Counted from the stretch's first letter, positions 9,062 through 18,996 are shown. The stretch is DNA of 53,221 nt from an uncultured Clostridia bacterium (GCA_949280815.1 CASDJM010000008.1:1-53221); one strand, 5' to 3'. Made by a program: numbers and translations. Notes: a model not told the origin generated them from the letters alone.

Positions 9062-10318
9062 TTATTCTATCATCTTATATTTATATTTTGATATATATTT
9101 TTGTACGAAAGAATAAACAGCATAAGCTATCCATACGCCTATAATGCCTAACATAGTATAGGACAAAACAGTAGCTACCATTATTTTTATAATCGATGTC
9201 ATAAAATTTCGTTGTGCCAAAAATTTAAATTCTCTCATTCCACGAAGTATTCCGTAATAATAGGTTCCACTAATTTCTGCATATTGTCCCATTACCAATA
9301 ACGGTAATACTGAATAAAAAATAACTATCAATTCGTTCTCTTTTAGAAATATATGTGCAATTACAATCGCAATGATAGTTACAGCAACTGGAACAATAAC
9401 AGAAAAAATATTGATAATTTTTCTGACTACTTTTTTAGCAATTTCCATTCTTTCTTTATTTTGATTTCCTGTTTCTATTCCAATACTGATTGATATCCCA
9501 TTACTAAATCCTTGTACAAATGCTTGTGATACATCTGCTATTTGTATCAAAATAACATGTACCGCGTACTCTAAAGATCCTATCCTAGAAACTAAAATAT
9601 TAAATACAAATTCATCTATTTTCGAAACAATTCTTTCTATACAATTCCATTTAAAGAGATTGAAGATTTCTTTTGTCATATTTTTCTGAAATTGATAAAT
9701 TACTGTGCTTTTCGATTTCAATATTAAATAAATACTTAATACTGTTTCAATACCAACTGTTACCCAAGCAACTCCCGTAACTCCATAATCTAATTTGACA
9801 ACTAGCAAATCTAATAATAAATTGCATACAATCGCTATCATCCTGAGTATCATGATATTTCCCTGTTTCCCAATTGTTCTTTGATGCCCTGTTAATATAA
9901 TTACAATAGAACTTTGGATAAAGCCTATTAATCTTATTGTCATATAAGTAATACATATCTCGTCTACATTAAATAGTTTTGGAAAAATGGGTCGAATGAT
10001 ATAGATGACTAAAATCGTTATAATCGCTATTAATACTGTAATTATAACAGCATTTCCTGTTAGTAATTTCATTTGTTTTTGATTCTTTTCACCTTGTGCT
10101 TTTGCTAGTAATGCCATATTCGATACATTGATGGATTGAATACTCACTTGCATGATGTTTAATATCACAGCCATTGCTCCTATTGCTCCTAATTCATTAG
10201 TTCCTAAGGTTGCAATGACAAGTGTATCAACTAAGGTCATTAAAATATTGATAAAGTTTTCCGTGGCAATGGGGATAGATATTTTTAATTGTTTTTTTAC
10301 ACTTAATGCGTCTTCCAT
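9062..10318 (-). CDS. MATE family efflux transporter
   Basis: The 418-residue protein has about 12 predicted membrane helices in two bundles. The N-terminal IATENFINILMTLVDTLVI is typical of MATE/NorM carriers, which expel cationic compounds using Na+ or H+ gradients. It is slightly shorter than average (about 450). The substrate is unknown. The gene stands alone, with a 184-base gap upstream that holds a partial copy of the 76-bp palindromic repeat. Confidence 0.85.
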   Translation of the reverse strand: MEDALSVKKQLKISIPIATENFINILMTLVDTLVIATLGTNELGAIGAMAVILNIMQVSIQSINVSNMALLAKAQGEKNQKQMKLLTGNAVIITVLIAIITILVIYIIRPIFPKLFNVDEICITYMTIRLIGFIQSSIVIILTGHQRTIGKQGNIMILRMIAIVCNLLLDLLVVKLDYGVTGVAWVTVGIETVLSIYLILKSKSTVIYQFQKNMTKEIFNLFKWNCIERIVSKIDEFVFNILVSRIGSLEYAVHVILIQIADVSQAFVQGFSNGISISIGIETGNQNKERMEIAKKVVRKIINIFSVIVPVAVTIIAIVIAHIFLKENELIVIFYSVLPLLVMGQYAEISGTYYYGILRGMREFKFLAQRNFMTSIIKIMVATVLSYTMLGIIGVWIAYAVYSFVQKYISKYKYKMIE

Positions 10319-10417
10319 TTCTTCTATTTATACTCCAAATTGTTTTAACTTTGTACATTATAACATCTAAAATAAAAAATTTCATTACTTTTTATATTTT
10401 TTCTAGTCTTTTCTTAA

Positions 10418-10436
10418 TTGCAAAAGTAAATTTTAG
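10418..10436. repeat. partial copy of the TTGCAAAAG terminal repeat
   Basis: TTGCAAAAGTAAATTTTAG matches the left end of the palindromic element at 1728-1803 with one substitution. The matching inverted arm is absent or decayed. Confidence 0.4.
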
Positions 10437-10502
10437 ATTGAATTAAAAACTGAATTTATTTTTTTTACTTAACCACTTCTAGCCTTTTATATTGGTTACA
10501 AT

Positions 10503-10829
10503 TTAACTTTTATTATACAGCATCATCTCATCCAATTTCACATATTGACTAACATCTATTCGATCTAAAAACAATTCCTCCAAATTATTTTTAGCAATAA
10601 GTTGTTCTTTTTGATATTTTGTTAGCTTTTTAATTCGATACTCCAACTTAGAAGCCAACACTCTATTCTCTGTTTGCCACACACTTTCTAGTTTTTTAGC
10701 CGTATGACTATATGTATATTTTGCACAGTTAACTTTACTAAAATGTTCTTCCATCCTATGTTCTACATTTGTAGTAATCCCTGTGTATATCGAATTATCT
10801 TCACATCTAAGCATATAAACATAATACAT
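10503..10829 (-). CDS. GIY-YIG nuclease superfamily protein
   Basis: A 108-residue single-domain protein with MYYVYMLRCEDNSIYTGITTN, carrying the GIY-YIG pattern (YVY...YTG) of the UPF0213/YhbQ-type subfamily, and a conserved Arg in the following helix (EHRMEEH). Family members act on DNA ends or branched structures, but the cellular role is poorly defined. It is followed by a REP-like hairpin and the rRNA methylase gene. Confidence 0.85.
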   Translation of the reverse strand: MYYVYMLRCEDNSIYTGITTNVEHRMEEHFSKVNCAKYTYSHTAKKLESVWQTENRVLASKLEYRIKKLTKYQKEQLIAKNNLEELFLDRIDVSQYVKLDEMMLYNKS

Positions 10830-10857
10830 AAAACTCTCCTTCTCTTTCTTTTTTTAG

Positions 10858-10888
10858 TGGCGAGTTTGGGACAGGCACAAACTCGCCA
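10858..10888. repeat. REP-like hairpin, copy 2
   Basis: Same arms as copy 1 (TGGCGAGTTTG/CAAACTCGCCA) with the loop in the opposite orientation (GGACAGGCA). It lies between the GIY-YIG gene and the 3' end of the rRNA methylase gene. Confidence 0.65.
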
Positions 10889-10894
10889 TCATAA

Positions 10895-11830
10895 TCATAG
10901 TTTTCTGATTTTGGCAATGAAGAATCCTTCGTAAAGTTCGTTGGGACATACGCATAGTGTACCTTCTATTTTTGTTGGAAGAAGCGGAAGCTGATTCATT
11001 CCTTTGAATTTAATTGGTACAATTTCTATGTTTCCTTGTTTTAATATGTTTTGAATGATATCTTCATTCTCATTTGCTAAAATAGAGCAAGTGGAGTATA
11101 CCATTTCTTTTCCTTGTTTTAATAAGGTAATTGCTTTTTTTAATAGTTCTATTTGTGATTTTACTGACTTTTGAATTAGCTTAGCAGTGAAGATTTCTTC
11201 TAATTTATAATCTTGCTTTTCACTTTGTGGATGTAATTGAATGGTTCCACTTCCACTACATGGTGCATCTAATAAAATTTGGTCAAATGAGAAAAAGTCA
11301 TCTATCTTTCTAGCATCTTGTGTCATAACATAGGCATTAGCACCTTGTTTTTCTAAATTATACTTCAATCGCTCCGCTCGAATTTTGTTCATTTCACATG
11401 CCGTGATATTTGCTTTATTGTTGGTTATCGATGCTATTTGTGTTGTTTTTCCTCCTGGTGCAGCTGTCATATCTAATAAATCTGCACCTTCTTTTGGTTG
11501 TAAAATAATAGGTGGTAACATAGAAGATAAACTTTGTAGATAAATTTTCCCCTCTTGATAGATTTCTAAATCTCTAATCTTTTTTTCAGAGATATTTTTT
11601 AAGATAAATGCAATATTACTCCATTCTACTTTCTCATACTTTATTTTTTTTTCTTTCAAAGTATTTTCAATTTCAGTTATTTCACCTTTTAATGTATTAG
11701 CACGAAGAGTCGTATATCTTTTAACTTGATATCCTTGGAAAATCTTTTCTGCAATTTCTTTTTTATACTGTTCTTCTATCATTTCTTTTAAAAATTTTGG
11801 TATTTCAACTGTAGCCGAACTAATACTCAT
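10895..11830 (-). CDS. RsmB/NOP family RNA m5C methyltransferase
   Basis: A SAM-dependent cytosine-5 RNA methyltransferase of about 311 residues. Motifs include the SAM site DMTAAPGGKTTQIA near 125, DAPCSGSG near 190 (first catalytic Cys in the PC motif) and STCSILANENED near 245 (the TC motif Cys). It lacks the long N-terminal NusB-like domain of RsmB, so RsmF-like is possible. The start at 11830 follows AAAAGGAG; the longer ORF start is that ribosome-binding site read as codons. It overlaps the 3' end of the MFS gene. Confidence 0.85.
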   Translation of the reverse strand: MSISSATVEIPKFLKEMIEEQYKKEIAEKIFQGYQVKRYTTLRANTLKGEITEIENTLKEKKIKYEKVEWSNIAFILKNISEKKIRDLEIYQEGKIYLQSLSSMLPPIILQPKEGADLLDMTAAPGGKTTQIASITNNKANITACEMNKIRAERLKYNLEKQGANAYVMTQDARKIDDFFSFDQILLDAPCSGSGTIQLHPQSEKQDYKLEEIFTAKLIQKSVKSQIELLKKAITLLKQGKEMVYSTCSILANENEDIIQNILKQGNIEIVPIKFKGMNQLPLLPTKIEGTLCVCPNELYEGFFIAKIRKL

Positions 11831-13121
11831 TCCCTTTCTCCTTTTCAACTTCTTTTATCAATTTAAATGGCGAGTTTGTGCCTGTCCCAAAGTCGCCAAA
11901 GTCGCCACAAAGCATTTTATATAGTTTGCTGTTTATTCCAAAACTTACTATGGTAAAGACAAATAAACAAATAATCACATAGATTAATTCTAATTTAATT
12001 AATAAAAGTGAAAATAATAGACTTATAGCAGTTTCTACTATCCTTTTTGATAATTGCAAATATGATACTGCTTTTTGCTGTTCGTGTGCTTTTGTATTTT
12101 TTAATAATAAGTCTGTTGCATATACTTCGATTGAATCTCTTATTAATAAGATTAAATCAAATCCTATTGTCATTATTACAAATTTAATTAATATAGCAGA
12201 ATCAATATAATTTCCTATTATAATACAAGCAAATGCTATCATTCCTATGATTGGTAATACTATGTTTATTTTATCTTTTAGTTTTCCATATATTTTTCGA
12301 AATATTAGATTCCCTAATATTCTACTAATACGTGATGTTACAATAATTAATCCTAAATATGTGGCTGTTAATTCTACATTAAAATGCTCTTGCAGATTGT
12401 ATTGTATGAATAATTTACTGTTAGTCTGTCCAATGCTTATAGTTGCATAGCATATTCCAAAGGAAATAATAATGATTTGTATTAGTTTAGAAAATCTGGT
12501 TTTTTCTAGTTTCTTATTTTGACACGTTGTTTGTTTATTTTCATTTACATCATAAATACAAAATGATAAGAATATATTTATTACACAAACTCCTATGCAT
12601 AAATACATTGGTAAGTGGTGGTTAATGGCAAATATTCCTCCAACTATTAGTGCTATGATAGTTGTTATAATGGAATAGATAAGTTTTGATTTGCTTAATA
12701 CTTTTGCATAGTTTTCTTGTTTATTAAGATATCGTAAATTATTTTCTAATACAACATTATCCATTTTCTTGAATAGAAAAGAAGTTCTGTAGATAATGTT
12801 TCCTATCATGATAATTGCATAATTATTTCCAAAAGTCATTAATATACTACTTATTAGCAACATTATTGTACCAAGTCGAATGGCTTTTATATTTCCAATT
12901 TTTTGTATAATATTTAAAAATGGTATTTGTAATAGGATATAGGATAAACTTGAAATAGTGGTTAAAAATGATAGTTCAGTTGTTGATAATCCTTTTTCTA
13001 CTGTAAAAAATAAGGAATCAATTGCTATAAAAAACATTAAGTCATCTGATATCCCTATAAAATATGGTATAATGCTATTACTTAGCATTATTTTTCTTCT
13101 CTTTAGTTTTTCATTTTCCAT
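11820..13121 (-). CDS. MFS transporter
   Basis: A 433-residue membrane protein with about 12 helices arranged as a major-facilitator carrier, starting after AGGAGG. The substrate is unknown. The last 25 or so residues (GDFGTGTNSPF and beyond) are encoded by a REP-like hairpin inserted at 11868-11898. It seems to have replaced the original C-terminus and carried the frame into the next gene, giving an 11-base overlap with the rRNA methylase. Confidence 0.8.
   Translation of the reverse strand: MENEKLKRRKIMLSNSIIPYFIGISDDLMFFIAIDSLFFTVEKGLSTTELSFLTTISSLSYILLQIPFLNIIQKIGNIKAIRLGTIMLLISSILMTFGNNYAIIMIGNIIYRTSFLFKKMDNVVLENNLRYLNKQENYAKVLSKSKLIYSIITTIIALIVGGIFAINHHLPMYLCIGVCVINIFLSFCIYDVNENKQTTCQNKKLEKTRFSKLIQIIIISFGICYATISIGQTNSKLFIQYNLQEHFNVELTATYLGLIIVTSRISRILGNLIFRKIYGKLKDKINIVLPIIGMIAFACIIIGNYIDSAILIKFVIMTIGFDLILLIRDSIEVYATDLLLKNTKAHEQQKAVSYLQLSKRIVETAISLLFSLLLIKLELIYVIICLFVFTIVSFGINSKLYKMLCGDFGDFGTGTNSPFKLIKEVEKEKGNEY
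11868..11898. repeat. REP-like hairpin, copy 3, inside a reading frame
   Basis: Arms TGGCGAGTTTG/CAAAGTCGCCA have one mismatch to copies 1 and 2, plus a short duplicated AAGTCGCCA tail. It lies within the 3' coding end of the MFS gene. Confidence 0.6.
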
Positions 13122-13334
13122 TTTTCCTCCTATATGATGTATATATTATTTCATTTTAGCTTATGTTACTGTCACAGTTGTTAATTATATATAATTTTTT
13201 ATATTTTGTTAGTAATTATTTTAGCTGTGAATGATAACATATTATCATACTTTTGAAAAAAAGCCCAGCTTTTTATTGCACTTTTCTTCTTTTTTCTATA
13301 TAATATTACAAAATAATACAAGGGGTGTCTTGAA

Positions 13335-13685
13335 ATGGAACATTGGACAGTTGATGATTATAAGAATTTCACGAATGGAAATACTAGAAAGAGTAAATAT
13401 AGAGCTAATAAAGTTTCGATTGATGGTCATACTTTTGATAGCCAAAAAGAAGCAGATTATTATTGCGAATTAAAGTTGAGATTACAAGGAAATGAAATTA
13501 ATGGTTTTTGCCTACAACCTACTTTTATTTTGGCTCCTAAATTAAAATATAAGGCCGATTTTATTATTTTTCACAAGGATAATTCAACTGAAATTATTGA
13601 TGTGAAAGGTGTTAAAACAAAAGAGTATATTGCTAAGAAAAAAGTTTTTGAAGATAAATTTAATTTGAAAATAACAGAAATCTAA
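13335..13685 (+). CDS. DUF1064 family nuclease-like protein
   Basis: A 116-residue protein with HTFDSQKEADYYCELKLR, then YKADFIIFHKDNSTEIIDVKG and a Lys-rich end. The E...D..DVKG arrangement is that of DUF1064, a small PD-(D/E)XK-like family mostly found in phages. Function is unproven. It has an upstream GGGGTG ribosome-binding site. It may be a phage leftover, as no other phage gene is adjacent. Confidence 0.75.
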   Translation: MEHWTVDDYKNFTNGNTRKSKYRANKVSIDGHTFDSQKEADYYCELKLRLQGNEINGFCLQPTFILAPKLKYKADFIIFHKDNSTEIIDVKGVKTKEYIAKKKVFEDKFNLKITEI

Positions 13686-13768
13686 AAACCATAAAAACGA
13701 TTCATCTTTTCTTATAGAATAGATGAACTATAATAAATAAATTGATAGAAGAAATGGAGAATTTAAAG

Positions 13769-14324
13769 ATGCAAAAATCAAAACATTTAATCATTGCTGG
13801 TACATCAAGAAGTCGGAAAAACAACCATTTGTAATGGTATTTGTGAAAAAATTCATTACAAGCATATTCCTTTTGATGCTATTATAAGAGGATTTCAAAA
13901 TAATTTCCCTGAAACTGGTATCACTCATAGTGACATCCCTATAAATGTCAGCAAAAAATTAGCTCCTTTTATTAATACCATGATAGAGGATTATGAACAG
14001 CCATTATTATTGGATCTTTATCATCTTGTCCCAGAAGATTATATGAAATTTATTAATATTGATTTATGTAACATTTTCTTTGTTGGTTATCCTAATATAT
14101 CTTCTCAAGAAAAATTGAAGGAAATGAGAACCTATGATAAAAGACAAGAAAATAGAATTTTAACAGATACTGAATTGTTAGAAAAATTAAAAAGACACAT
14201 TGATGAAAGTATTTATTTAGAAAAAGAATGCAAAAAATATGATTTACCTTTTATTAATACTAGTTATGAAAGGATGTCAGTAATCAATAATGCGATTAAT
14301 GAAATAGGTAAGTTATATTCTTAG
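13769..14324 (+). CDS. P-loop nucleotide kinase-like protein with +1 frameshift in Walker A
   Basis: Translation from 13769 (ribosome-binding site GGAG) reads MQKSKHLIIAGTSRS, then CGG at 13814-13816 and a stop eight codons later at 13832. Skipping one C restores SGKTTICNGICEK and about 175 further residues. The product then resembles a small nucleoside/nucleotide-kinase-fold protein of about 184 residues with a proper Walker A (GTSRSGKTT). The substrate is unknown. The break has the same CGG geometry as uvrB. Confidence 0.7.
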
Positions 14325-14336
14325 ATAAAACATGCT

Positions 14337-14530
14337 TAATAAAAAGCAATCACAAAAATAATTGGGAATAGTTTGAATTGACATTCATTGCGTTAGAAAT
14401 TCTTAATTGATTTTAGGGAAATAGTTCACGCTTGACGTGAAAGGGTGCCCTAAAATCAATTTAGAATTTGTGCAAAAATGAATGGAACGAAAACCATTCT
14501 AAATTATTTTTTATGATTGCTTTTATTATT
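14337..14530. repeat. long hairpin element of about 190 bp (MITE-like)
   Basis: Outer arms TAATAAAAAGCAATCA and TGATTGCTTTTATTATT are followed inward by AATAATT/AATTATT, CATTCATT/AATGAATG and a near-perfect 22-bp inner stem around AATTGATTTTAGGG. The apical loop has its own TTCACG/CGTGAA hairpin. It fills the gap between two convergent genes and could serve as a bidirectional terminator, but its size and nested symmetry suggest a non-autonomous mobile element. Confidence 0.6.
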
Positions 14531-16265
14531 ATTTATGATTCAAAAGATTTTTAATCTCTTCATTTCTCTTTACCTTTTTAGTTGTCGTTTTAATCAATTC
14601 TTGATTCGTCAAAATCATATTCTTAATATACTTATAAGGTGGAAATGTCTTATTTATCTCCTTAATCTTTTGCCAAATCACCTCTTCTAATTCCTCTTTT
14701 GGCAAATCAGGATACTTCTCTTTTACAACTTCTGCATCATAAACCACTTTGACAGAAAGTTTAATATCATTCTTATCTTTATTATCTGGCATACCATAAA
14801 CAATACATTCGCTCACTTCGTCTAAACGATTAATTACGGTCTCTAATTCATCTGGAAATACCTTTTTACCATTTTTTAGAACAATCATATCCTTCTTTCT
14901 TCCTGTTAAAAATAGATAACCTTCTTTATCAAAATACGCTAAATCTCCTGTATAGAACCAACCATCTTTTAGCACTTCATTAGTTGCCTCTTCATTTTCA
15001 TAATAACCAAGCATGACATTTGGTCCTTTGACTCTAATTTCTCCAATCTCTTGCTCATCTTGATTGTATAATTCTAATTGTACATTCTCCATTGGAAAAC
15101 CAATTGAACCATATTTCATTTTTTTACAATTTTCGGCAGCAATAACTGGTGATGTTTCAGTTAGTCCATATCCTTGTACAACATTAATTCCTAATTCATT
15201 GAAACCTTGTGCTACTTTTCTGTCTAGTGGAGCTCCTCCAGAGATGACAAATCTTAAACTTCCACCTAATTCATTTAATATTTCTTTAAACAATTTTTTT
15301 CTAACATCAATATGCAATTTCAACAATAGATTACTGATTTTCTTTGCCAATTCGACAATTTTGGTTTTCCCTTTTTTCGCAACGCCTTGTTCGATTCTTT
15401 TATAAATGGCTTCTACCAATAAAGGAACACCTACAAAGACAGATACTTTATATTCTTTTAAATTTTGTGCAATATAGCGAAGCCCATCTGGAAATACTGT
15501 TGTTACACCAAAGGCAAGCATAACAATCATACAAGTTGAGCCGAAAATATGGTGGAATGGTAAAAATGCTATGTTTACATCTCCTTCTCTAATATCTTCT
15601 ACTAATTGCATACTGTATACATTGGAAGAAATATTGTTTTGGGAAAGCATTACAGCTTTTGATTTTGAAGTAGTACCAGAGGTAAATAATAAGATATTCA
15701 TTTTGTAACTGTCTATTTTAGCTTCTATATACTCTTTATTTCCAGCTTCTAAAATTTCTTTTCCCTCTTGTTTTAATTGTGGGATAGAAACATATCCTTC
15801 TTGCTCTGACATACAAATATAATTTTCTATCTTAGCATTCCCTCTTTTTTTAATTTCTTCTATATTTTCTAGGTATTTTTCATCAAATACTAATACATCT
15901 GCTTTACTTCTCACTAAGCAACTTTCTAATTCATCTACTTGTAATTCTTTGTCCAATGGAATACTCACAATTCCACCTAACAAATTTACTAAATGTGTAA
16001 TCACCCATTCATAACGGTTTCTTCCCACAATAGCAACTCTTTTATTTTGATATCCTAAGTTGTAAAATTTCGTTCCTAACTGATTGATTTCTTCTAATAA
16101 TCGTGTGTAGCTTACATTCTCATAAGATACTTCTTTTTCTTTTTTGTGCTTGATGGTAAAAGCTGTTTTCTCACTATATTTTTTTACTGCATCATAGATA
16201 AGATTCTTAATGTTTTCGAATTCTGTGGCTTCAAAATATTTCTCTCTTCCCATAATTAATCTCAT
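14529..16265 (-). CDS. AMP-dependent synthetase/ligase (long-chain acyl-CoA synthetase type)
   Basis: A 578-residue ANL-superfamily enzyme that activates a carboxylate as acyl-AMP and transfers it to a thiol. Core motifs are LLFTSGTTSKSKAV near 195, YGLTET near 350, GWFYTGDLAYFD near 430 and the hinge GRKKDMIVLKNGKKVFP near 450, with the C-terminal Lys region TTTKKVKR. Fatty acid is the likely substrate by similarity to FadD-type proteins. The first Met is only one base from AGAAGGG; the second (16253) is 13 bases away, so the start is uncertain by four codons. Confidence 0.85.
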   Translation of the reverse strand: MRLIMGREKYFEATEFENIKNLIYDAVKKYSEKTAFTIKHKKEKEVSYENVSYTRLLEEINQLGTKFYNLGYQNKRVAIVGRNRYEWVITHLVNLLGGIVSIPLDKELQVDELESCLVRSKADVLVFDEKYLENIEEIKKRGNAKIENYICMSEQEGYVSIPQLKQEGKEILEAGNKEYIEAKIDSYKMNILLFTSGTTSKSKAVMLSQNNISSNVYSMQLVEDIREGDVNIAFLPFHHIFGSTCMIVMLAFGVTTVFPDGLRYIAQNLKEYKVSVFVGVPLLVEAIYKRIEQGVAKKGKTKIVELAKKISNLLLKLHIDVRKKLFKEILNELGGSLRFVISGGAPLDRKVAQGFNELGINVVQGYGLTETSPVIAAENCKKMKYGSIGFPMENVQLELYNQDEQEIGEIRVKGPNVMLGYYENEEATNEVLKDGWFYTGDLAYFDKEGYLFLTGRKKDMIVLKNGKKVFPDELETVINRLDEVSECIVYGMPDNKDKNDIKLSVKVVYDAEVVKEKYPDLPKEELEEVIWQKIKEINKTFPPYKYIKNMILTNQELIKTTTKKVKRNEEIKNLLNHK

Positions 16266-16478
16266 TCCCTTCTAAGGTTCAAATCTGGTTGAAAAAAATT
16301 TAATTATGCTTCAACCTTTTTCTTCCCTATCTAGTATCGATTACTAGATTATCACATACCTATTATAATGTCAAGCATTGACTAAGCATTCAAAACATGA
16401 TATTATGTTATAAAATTACTCTTTTTGTTACTTCATAAAAAATATATTAAATTTAAAATAATTATAAGGTGATTTATA

Positions 16479-16976
16479 ATGAATAATGAAATAAAAGATT
16501 TTCATTTACCTAGATGGAATGAACTTCCTACTATTGATTTATATATAGACCAGTTAGTTTCTTTATTAGAACAATATTTAGCTGGTTATATTAAAAATGA
16601 TAATGAGAAAGAAGATAAAATTATAACAAAAACCATGATTAATAACTATGTGAAACATAGTGTAATCAAACCTCCTATTAACAAAAAATATAATAAAGAA
16701 CATATTGCTTCTTTGTTTGTTATTTTTGTTTTGAAACAGGTTTACAGTATGAATGATATTAAAAAATTAATTAGCTTAGCAATCGAAACTTCACCAATTG
16801 AATTGGCTTATAACCGCTTTTGTTCCGAACTTGAAAAAGCCATTCGTATTGTTTTTGCTGAGAAAAATTATGTGAAAAATAGTAAACTTTCAGGAGAACA
16901 GTATATTCTTAGAAATGTCGTTCAGTCTTTTGCTAATAAGTTGTATGTTCAAAAAGTTTATTTAAAAAAATATTAG
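16479..16976 (+). CDS. DUF1836 domain-containing protein
   Basis: A 165-residue protein with LPRWNELPTIDLYIDQ, then TKTMINNYVKHSVIKPP and YNKEHIASLFVIFVLKQVYS. This is the DUF1836 pattern, which contains a MerR-like helix-turn-helix and is common in Clostridia and lactobacilli. It is probably a DNA-binding regulator, but targets are unknown. The start follows AAGGTG. Confidence 0.75.
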   Translation: MNNEIKDFHLPRWNELPTIDLYIDQLVSLLEQYLAGYIKNDNEKEDKIITKTMINNYVKHSVIKPPINKKYNKEHIASLFVIFVLKQVYSMNDIKKLISLAIETSPIELAYNRFCSELEKAIRIVFAEKNYVKNSKLSGEQYILRNVVQSFANKLYVQKVYLKKY

Positions 16977-17043
16977 CTTTTTCTAAATTATTGATACTTA
17001 GTACAACTTCATAGTTTTTATGAAATAAATCTACTAAATAAGC

Positions 17044-17598
17044 TTATACTTCTCCATATCCCTTCTCAATGATAGACTCCTCTATTTCATTCACTCTCTT
17101 CATAACAGAAATCATCAACTTAGTCAAGACAACTTTCATATTTTTAACATTCATATCGATTCCCTTAGCAGAGCATGCATCTCTTAATTGTGAATACTCT
17201 CTTTTTAAAATTGGTATCATAGACAAAGAAATACAAACTAGTAATTCAATATCATCTAGGTTTACTTTTAGTAATTTCAAAGGCATGCAAAGATTTTTTA
17301 TGGTTCTTGCGATTCCTCTGACTGTTGTAGTTTTTGAATAAATATAAGTTACATTGCAGACTAAAATCAATTTAATAGCTACTAAAATCGCATACTCATA
17401 ATTAGATAACAGACAATTTACAATAACTGTTAATAAAATAAATGGTAATAATTTTACGATATTTTGGATAGCATCTACCACTTTTATTTTTAAACATAGC
17501 ATGGCTAAAATGTTTAACAAAAAAACAACCAATAACAAAATATTAGTATGAATAAAAAATATAAAACTAGTATATAAAATAAAAATGATAAATAGCAT
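17044..17598 (-). CDS. ecfT: ECF transporter T component
   Basis: The transmembrane coupling subunit of an energy-coupling-factor vitamin transporter. About four hydrophobic helices are followed by the cytosolic coupling helices with CSAKGIDMN and EKGYGE, the two A-x-G-type motifs that contact the ATPases. At 184 residues it is well short of the usual 250-270. It lies 10 bases after ecfA and in the same operon as the S component. Confidence 0.75.
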   Translation of the reverse strand: MLFIIFILYTSFIFFIHTNILLLVVFLLNILAMLCLKIKVVDAIQNIVKLLPFILLTVIVNCLLSNYEYAILVAIKLILVCNVTYIYSKTTTVRGIARTIKNLCMPLKLLKVNLDDIELLVCISLSMIPILKREYSQLRDACSAKGIDMNVKNMKVVLTKLMISVMKRVNEIEESIIEKGYGEV

Positions 17599-17608
17599 AA
17601 TACTCTTC

Positions 17609-18421
17609 CTAACCCAACTTTTTCTTTAACTTCTCTACTAGCACATCTAGCGAATAATCTTTCAAATCAATTTCAATTCCTTGTTCTCTTAATTTTTGTA
17701 CCAATTCCAATACTATTGGCATTTTAATATCATATTGTTCAAACACATCCAATCGATTCAACAAATCTTCTTTTTTAATTTCCTCTACAATTTGCCCTTC
17801 ATTTAATATAACAATTCTGTCTGCTAACAGCATCTCTTCTGCAACATTGGTAATATATACAATGGTATATCCTTCTTTTTTTAAATTTTCTACAATATGA
17901 TAAATCTCCTCTTTCCCTTTGCTGTCAATCATCGTAGTAGGTTCATCAAACACAATATATTTAGGTTGTTTCGCAAGCACTTCGCTAATCACTATTCTTT
18001 GCTTTTGACCTAAAGATAATTCATATAAATCCTCATTTAATTTGTCTTTCATATGCACTTTGTCAAGTGATTCCTCAATGCGTTTTTTTACTTTTTCTTT
18101 TTCTAGGTCTTTCAATGCAAAAGATACTTCATCTTCTACATTATTAAATATAATCTGATTTTCTGGATTTTGAAATACAATACCTATCTTTTTTCGTATT
18201 TCTTTTTTATTTTTTTTATCTGCTAAATCCAAATCGTCCATTAAAATTTTGCCTTCTTTTGGCTTGATAATACCAGAAATCAGTTTACCCAAAGTTGATT
18301 TACCAGAACCATTTTTTCCCATAATAACAACTGTTTCTTTGTCTTGAATTGTCATATTGATTTCTTTTAAGATGTCTTTTCCTTTTTTGTAACGATAAGT
18401 TACGTTATTTATACTAATCAT
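17609..18421 (-). CDS. ecfA: ECF transporter ATPase component
   Basis: A 270-residue ABC ATPase that drives ECF transport. Walker A is GKNGSGKSTLG near 35, the Q-loop VFQNPENQIIF near 85, the signature LSLGQKQR near 140 and Walker B YIVFDEPTT near 160. The NPENQ Q-loop is typical of EcfA. Only one ATPase gene is present although the complex normally has two, so the partner is either this same protein or encoded elsewhere. It overlaps the S component gene by 8 bases. Confidence 0.85.
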   Translation of the reverse strand: MISINNVTYRYKKGKDILKEINMTIQDKETVVIMGKNGSGKSTLGKLISGIIKPKEGKILMDDLDLADKKNKKEIRKKIGIVFQNPENQIIFNNVEDEVSFALKDLEKEKVKKRIEESLDKVHMKDKLNEDLYELSLGQKQRIVISEVLAKQPKYIVFDEPTTMIDSKGKEEIYHIVENLKKEGYTIVYITNVAEEMLLADRIVILNEGQIVEEIKKEDLLNRLDVFEQYDIKMPIVLELVQKLREQGIEIDLKDYSLDVLVEKLKKKLG

Positions 18422-18950
18422 TTTCGCCCCTTAAATATGTATTAAATGGTTTTCTTAATACTCTCTCTAAAAAAATCATAAGAATTACTTTAATTGGTAC
18501 CATCACTAATTCCTTTACAATTCTAGATAGCATTAACACCATAAAAGCTTTGCCAGTTGTAATACTTAGCCATAAGGTATTTAGTCCAATATTAGCAATT
18601 ACTGTAACCAATACAACTGCTAAAATCACTCTTATCATAAATTGTTTGTCTGTGTAGGTATCCTCTTCCTTTTTGTATAACAAAAATCCATAAATCGCTG
18701 CTGCAACAGCTGTTGTGATGGTATATCCAATAAAGAAAGAACCATAAGGAAATAGTGTTGCTCCAATTAAATCAGCAAGTACATTAATTAAGATTGTCCA
18801 TTTTGGTCCAAGCCATATCGCACATAATATAGTTGGTACAAAAGAAAAACTAATGGTTACAATTGGTGTTTTGATGGATAAAAATCTTGATAATATGATT
18901 ATTAGTGCAAGTAATAAGGCTGATAAGATTATTTTTTTATTTTTTGACAT
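18414..18950 (-). CDS. folate-type ECF transporter S component
   Basis: A 178-residue, six-helix membrane protein with LFPYGSFFIGYTITTAVAA, a sequence typical of the folate-family S components. It should bind the vitamin and dock on EcfT/EcfA encoded immediately downstream (overlapping start). I looked for a THF riboswitch upstream and did not recognise one; the leader region is occupied by a 148-bp hairpin element. Confidence 0.8.
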   Translation of the reverse strand: MSKNKKIILSALLLALIIILSRFLSIKTPIVTISFSFVPTILCAIWLGPKWTILINVLADLIGATLFPYGSFFIGYTITTAVAAAIYGFLLYKKEEDTYTDKQFMIRVILAVVLVTVIANIGLNTLWLSITTGKAFMVLMLSRIVKELVMVPIKVILMIFLERVLRKPFNTYLRGEND

Positions 18951-18996
18951 TTTAAATCTCTCCTTTTATATTATTTCAATTATTACTATGTACAAT

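Noticed and set aside
9747..9956. 69-codon minus-strand ORF inside the MATE gene
   Set aside because: Out-of-frame shadow of the MATE coding sequence; no ribosome-binding site.
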